From: JAGVSZ01 sp963716855
Lineage (GTDB): Bacteria > Pseudomonadota > Gammaproteobacteria > Burkholderiales > SG8-39
Length of the DNA: 64,000 nucleotides
Direction of reading: 5' to 3'
NCBI GenBank assembly: GCA_963716855.1
Contig: CAVQUV010000005.1
Coordinates: forward strand, 124,001 to 188,000
This document shows, one piece after another, positions 60,906 through 64,000 of the stretch. The translations under genes were made by a program, and so were the position numbers. The stretch's first letter is position 1; each line of letters begins with the position of its first letter. The notes beneath the pieces were generated by a model. It ran no database searches and was not told the DNA's origin. It saw only the letters and a program-made list of their open reading frames with translations.

Positions 60906-62048
60906 TCATGCGACCGCGCGCTGCCCGGCGCCGCTCCAGCGCGCGACGAGCTCGCGCGCCGAGCGGCTGCGCGCATCGATTTCGCGCTCCGCCTCGCCGC
61001 TGCTCGCAGCTTCGGCGAAGACCGACAGGACCGGGGCATCGGCCGCGATGATGCTACCCACGCAGGGCAGATCGCGACACCAGCTCGGGAAAGAGGCATT
61101 ACCGGGGACCGTGATGGGGCCGGGAGCATAGACGACGCCGACCGCGCGATGCGTCCCCGTTCCCCGGCCGAGCAGCTCGCCGAACTCGGGCACCGGACGC
61201 TCGAAGCTCGCGAGGTGCCAGTGGACCAGGCCTGCCGGAAAGTCGTCGTCGTACAGCTCGAAGGTCGCGGTCGGCCGCGGATTGACCTCGAGCGCCGTCA
61301 TTCCGTCGCCGTCGAGCAGAAAGTCGAGCCCGGCAAGCCCGCGCAGACCGGTGACGCGCACGAGTCGATCGAGAGACGATTGCGCTTGCACACGCAAGGG
61401 GTGAGGAAGGCCGATGCCCGCGATCGCGCCCGCGTAGCAATAGCTCGCGTCGCCGAGCGCCTCGACCCGGAGCCGGTTGAACCCCAGGCAGTACGCGCGA
61501 TCGCCGTCGGCGAGAAATGTCACCGACAGCGGTTGACCCGGGATCTCGCGCTGGAAGTACAACCCGCGGCCGGCCGCTGCGTGCCGGGCGGGACGGACGT
61601 GGGTGCCCCCGGCGCCGCCCGTCTGCTTCTGCAGCCAACCCCGTCGGTCGGCGGGCGGCTCGCGCTGCGTGAGCGGCACGCGCCATCCGCTGGCACGCAG
61701 GAGCGCGATGCCCAGCTCGGGGTCCTTCAGCGCGACGACGACCGCAGGGTCGTTGGCGTACAGCCGGCCGTAGCGCGCGAGCCGGGACGCGAGCTCCGGC
61801 GTGCCCTCGAATCCGCTTCCCACGACGATCGCAAGGCCCGATCCGCGCGGCTCCGCGGCGAGTGCCGCGACGAGCCGGTCGGGATCGACCGCGAAGCCCT
61901 CATCGGTTCCGACGCGCACGACCTCCGCGATGGCCCGCGTGTCCCGATCGCCAAACGCGTCGAGCACCACGACACGGCTATGGGTCTTCGCCGCGGACTG
62001 CGCGAGCGCCCGGCCGGAGATCGCGACGACGACGAGCGTGGGTGTCAT
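60906..62048 (-). CDS. ATP-grasp protein of the H4MPT cluster
   Basis: A 380-residue protein: LVVVAISGRALAQSA at the N-terminus, then an ATP-grasp core with WLQKQTGGAGGTHV, YFQREIPGQPLSVTFLADG, GLAGLDFLLDGDGMTALEVNPRPTA. The C-terminal 100 residues form an extra domain. It is conserved between mtdB and mch in bacterial H4MPT clusters. It may ligate an amino acid or other acid onto the cofactor; no substrate is proven. It is ten bases after mtdB. Confidence 0.85.
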   Translation of the reverse strand: MTPTLVVVAISGRALAQSAAKTHSRVVVLDAFGDRDTRAIAEVVRVGTDEGFAVDPDRLVAALAAEPRGSGLAIVVGSGFEGTPELASRLARYGRLYANDPAVVVALKDPELGIALLRASGWRVPLTQREPPADRRGWLQKQTGGAGGTHVRPARHAAAGRGLYFQREIPGQPLSVTFLADGDRAYCLGFNRLRVEALGDASYCYAGAIAGIGLPHPLRVQAQSSLDRLVRVTGLRGLAGLDFLLDGDGMTALEVNPRPTATFELYDDDFPAGLVHWHLASFERPVPEFGELLGRGTGTHRAVGVVYAPGPITVPGNASFPSWCRDLPCVGSIIAADAPVLSVFAEAASSGEAEREIDARSRSARELVARWSGAGQRAVA

Positions 62049-62058
62049 CGGTAGGCTC

Positions 62059-62970
62059 TCAGCGGCCCGCCTGCGTGACCTCGCGCGCTTTCGCGAACGC
62101 GTGGCGGAAATCGAGGTAGAGGGGCTTCTCCGAGGTGCACATGCTCTGGAACAGGCCCCGCTCGACCTGGTACTTGATGTTTCCGATCGCAAGCGCGCCG
62201 ATGCCGACCGCCTTGCCCGACGCCGCCGCGGCGAGCGGTGCACCGTCGTCCATCGCGCCGATCCCGGCGATTCCCTCCGGCGGCACGGCGTTGACGTCGG
62301 CGGCGACCAGCAACGCACGCGCCTCCCGGAGCAGCGCTTCAGACACGACCTCTACGCCGGCCTTGGCAGCAGCGATGAGGACCTCGGCACGGGCGACGAC
62401 CTTCGCCGCCGAGCCGTCATCGATCCGGACGGCCTGCACGCTCGACCCGTAGCGCGTCCGGATTCGATCGCACGCGGCTTGCGCCCGGCCAAGCGCCGAG
62501 TGGCTGGCGAGCTCGACGATCGCCCCCTCCTGTGCGGCGAGTGTCGCCGCGGCGGTGCCGACGGGACCGGTTCCTCCCAAGACCAGCACGCGCCGGCCGG
62601 TGAGCGCGGTGTCGTGCTTCGCGCGCAGGTGCTTCTCGATTGCGGCGACGACGGCGGCGGCGGTGGTGAAGGCGCCGCTCGGATCGGCGAGGACCGAGAC
62701 GGCGAACGGCGGCACCATCGCGTCGCGCGCCGCGTCGAGCATGTCGAGCGCGAGGTCGAGGTCGCGGCCGCCGATGCAGATCCCGGTGCGTCGCACCCGC
62801 TTCGGGCCGCGCGAGAAGATCGCATCCTGCGTGAGGCCGGCCACGTCGGCGAGCGTCACGCCGGTGTAGGGCACCACGGCGTCGTAGCCCGCGTCGTAGG
62901 CCATGTTGACGTCGAACGGGCTCGCCTGCGCCGCCGGAGTGAAGAGGTGGAGGATCAGCGGGTTTTCCAT
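62059..62970 (-). CDS. mtdB: Methylene-tetrahydromethanopterin dehydrogenase MtdB
   Basis: A 303-residue protein: ILHLFTPAAQASPFDVNMAYDAG (MtdA/B N-terminus), RRTGICIGGRDLDLALDML, nucleotide-binding VLVLGGTGPVGTAAATLAA, VAADVNAVPPEGIAGIGAMDDG. It oxidises methylene-H4MPT to methenyl-H4MPT with NAD or NADP. The IGAMDDG/VPPEG signature and the location beside mch favour MtdB over MtdA. Confidence 0.95.
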   Translation of the reverse strand: MENPLILHLFTPAAQASPFDVNMAYDAGYDAVVPYTGVTLADVAGLTQDAIFSRGPKRVRRTGICIGGRDLDLALDMLDAARDAMVPPFAVSVLADPSGAFTTAAAVVAAIEKHLRAKHDTALTGRRVLVLGGTGPVGTAAATLAAQEGAIVELASHSALGRAQAACDRIRTRYGSSVQAVRIDDGSAAKVVARAEVLIAAAKAGVEVVSEALLREARALLVAADVNAVPPEGIAGIGAMDDGAPLAAAASGKAVGIGALAIGNIKYQVERGLFQSMCTSEKPLYLDFRHAFAKAREVTQAGR

Positions 62971-63016
62971 GTCGCTAGCCTTGCCGCTTCGCTCGCGGAC
63001 CGCGGCGCTCGGCCGC

Positions 63017-64000
63017 CTAGCCCTGCTGCACCTTCAGGTCCCCGCTCGCGGCGGGCTCGCCGGCCAGCCGCTCGATGTCGTGGCCTTGGTTCCGTCCGCG
63101 CGCGACTACGAGCTCGAGCTGGCGCAGATGCGCGAAGCGGCTGCGGGCCTCCACGAGCAGTGCGTGCGCGCGCAGCTCGGAATCGACGACGCCAAAGCCC
63201 GTCGGGCCCCACGAAGACTGCCCGACGCCGGCGACACCGTTCGCCTCGAGCCAGGCGAGCGCCTCGGCCACGGCCGGGCTCGCGAATCGGCCGCCCTGGG
63301 CCACGGCGAAGTAGTCGCCGACCGTCCGCTGGATCTCGCCGATGGCATCGCTGAAGCTCGCAAAGTCCTGCTCGGCGAGCGCCGGCATCACGCGGAGGAG
63401 CACGAGATGCGCGAGGCGCGCCGCGCACTCCTGCGGGAACGCCCGCAGCGTGCGGAACGCCGCGAGCTCGGCCGCGCCCGAGAGGCCGCGACCGCCGTGG
63501 TCGAACACGAGGAGCACCCGCCATGCCGGCGGGAAAGCGAGACGCGAGATGACCGGCGGATGGCCGCCCCCGCTGCCGCGCCCGCCGTCGACGATGAAGC
63601 CGCCCTGCTCGAAAGCGCCGATGCCGACCCCGGACCGCGCGCCGCGGTCCGCGAGCGCGGTGAGCGCGGGAAGCGCGATCGGAACGTCGAACAGCGCGCT
63701 GAATGCCGCGCCGATTGCGAGCGCGAGCTGCGTGCCGGATCCGAGGCCCACGTGCTCCGGAATCGCGCGCCGCACCTCGACGGTGCAGCCGGTGGCGGTA
63801 TCGTATTCATCGACGAGACGACGGAGATAGTCGAGCGCCCGGGTAGCGTTCGGGCCATGCGCCGCGAGTCCGTCGGCACGGCGCAGCTCGACCACGGTCG
63901 AGAACTCGTCGAGCGCGAGACCGATGCTGCCGAAGCGGCGGCCGAGGCTCCCGCTCACGTCCACGAAACCGAGATGGAGGCGCGCCGGCGCCCGGACTCG
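63017..64000 (-). CDS. mptG: Beta-ribofuranosylaminobenzene 5'-phosphate synthase, 5' end beyond window
   Basis: At least 327 residues, open at the right edge. The visible start RVRAPARLHLGFVDVSGSLG and VRRAIPEHVGLGSGTQLALAIGAAF are GHMP-kinase-type motifs. GIGAFEQGGFIVDGGRG, FDHGGRGLSGAAE and GVAGVGQSSWGPTGFGVV follow, all typical of beta-RFAP synthase. It condenses 4-hydroxybenzoate or aminobenzoate with PRPP, releasing CO2 where relevant, the first committed step of methanopterin synthesis. It leads the visible part of the operon. Confidence 0.93.
   Translation of the reverse strand, partial: RVRAPARLHLGFVDVSGSLGRRFGSIGLALDEFSTVVELRRADGLAAHGPNATRALDYLRRLVDEYDTATGCTVEVRRAIPEHVGLGSGTQLALAIGAAFSALFDVPIALPALTALADRGARSGVGIGAFEQGGFIVDGGRGSGGGHPPVISRLAFPPAWRVLLVFDHGGRGLSGAAELAAFRTLRAFPQECAARLAHLVLLRVMPALAEQDFASFSDAIGEIQRTVGDYFAVAQGGRFASPAVAEALAWLEANGVAGVGQSSWGPTGFGVVDSELRAHALLVEARSRFAHLRQLELVVARGRNQGHDIERLAGEPAASGDLKVQQG

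Noticed and set aside
1..64000. CRISPR arrays, tRNA/rRNA genes, IS elements or prophage
   Set aside because: No regularly spaced repeats, cloverleaf arms, transposase or phage structural motifs were noticed on reading through the window.

Overview
The window is about 70% G+C, densely packed and entirely bacterial. The gene content points to an aerobic, methylotrophic betaproteobacterium, probably Burkholderiales-like. It has a lanthanide-type methanol dehydrogenase (XoxF) with its cytochrome and accessory proteins, and a large 'archaeal-like' tetrahydromethanopterin (H4MPT)/methylofuran cluster (fae, mtdB, mch, mptG, mfnB/D/E/F homologues). No calcium-type mxaF and no fhcABCD lie in the window; the cluster is cut at the right edge. 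No rRNA, tRNA, insertion sequence, prophage or CRISPR array was seen.

Layout. 1-4.9 kb: two beta-1,3-glucan (GH17) genes, the first broken, the second a GH17-GT2 NdvB-like synthase. 4.9-12.3 kb: a tight seven-gene minus-strand operon (SPFH-SHOCT, DUF4178, a 48-aa membrane peptide, DUF350, membrane spermidine-synthase-like, FAD oxidoreductase, zinc ribbon) that looks like an envelope-stress module. 12.5-17.6 kb: housekeeping genes (PEP carboxylase, endonuclease V, MsrA). 17.6-20.9 kb: B12-dependent ribonucleotide reductase behind a candidate NrdR-box pair. 21-26 kb: an OmpR-type regulator and a seven-PAS hybrid histidine kinase. 26-31.8 kb: a stress-type island (OsmC, DUF2917 twice, ferritin-like di-iron protein, HigA-like protein, GNAT), parts of which share a palindromic promoter motif with the regulator. 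31.8-40 kb: accessory genes (EamA exporter, cytochrome c, Bug-type binding protein, cupins, VOC, PNPOx-like, TetR/LuxR pair, cytochrome b561).

40-48.6 kb: the methanol oxidation region. Reading leftward, xoxF, a strong hairpin, xoxG, xoxJ, an unknown periplasmic protein and a folP paralogue form one transcription unit. Divergently run a pterin carbinolamine dehydratase, an intact zinc metallohydrolase and a SoxYZ-like carrier; a degenerate metallohydrolase follows beyond an inserted reverse-strand gene. 48.7-64 kb: an AcoR-like regulator with a non-canonical GAFTGA loop heads a plus-strand operon (dmrB-like, DHPS-like, DUF447, mfnB). Facing it are a minus-strand mfnD-mfnF-mfnE operon, a lone HisA-like gene, and the minus-strand mptG-mtdB-(ATP-grasp)-mch-(RimK-like)-(CitG-like)-fae operon. 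Together these would oxidise methanol to formaldehyde in the periplasm, capture it on H4MPT with Fae, oxidise it through MtdB and Mch, and build the cofactors required.

Caution: at least eleven otherwise conserved genes carry single-base frameshifts, including ones in the H4MPT/methylofuran pathway. This pattern fits residual assembly indels better than gene decay, so broken genes are annotated with their reconstructed extent.
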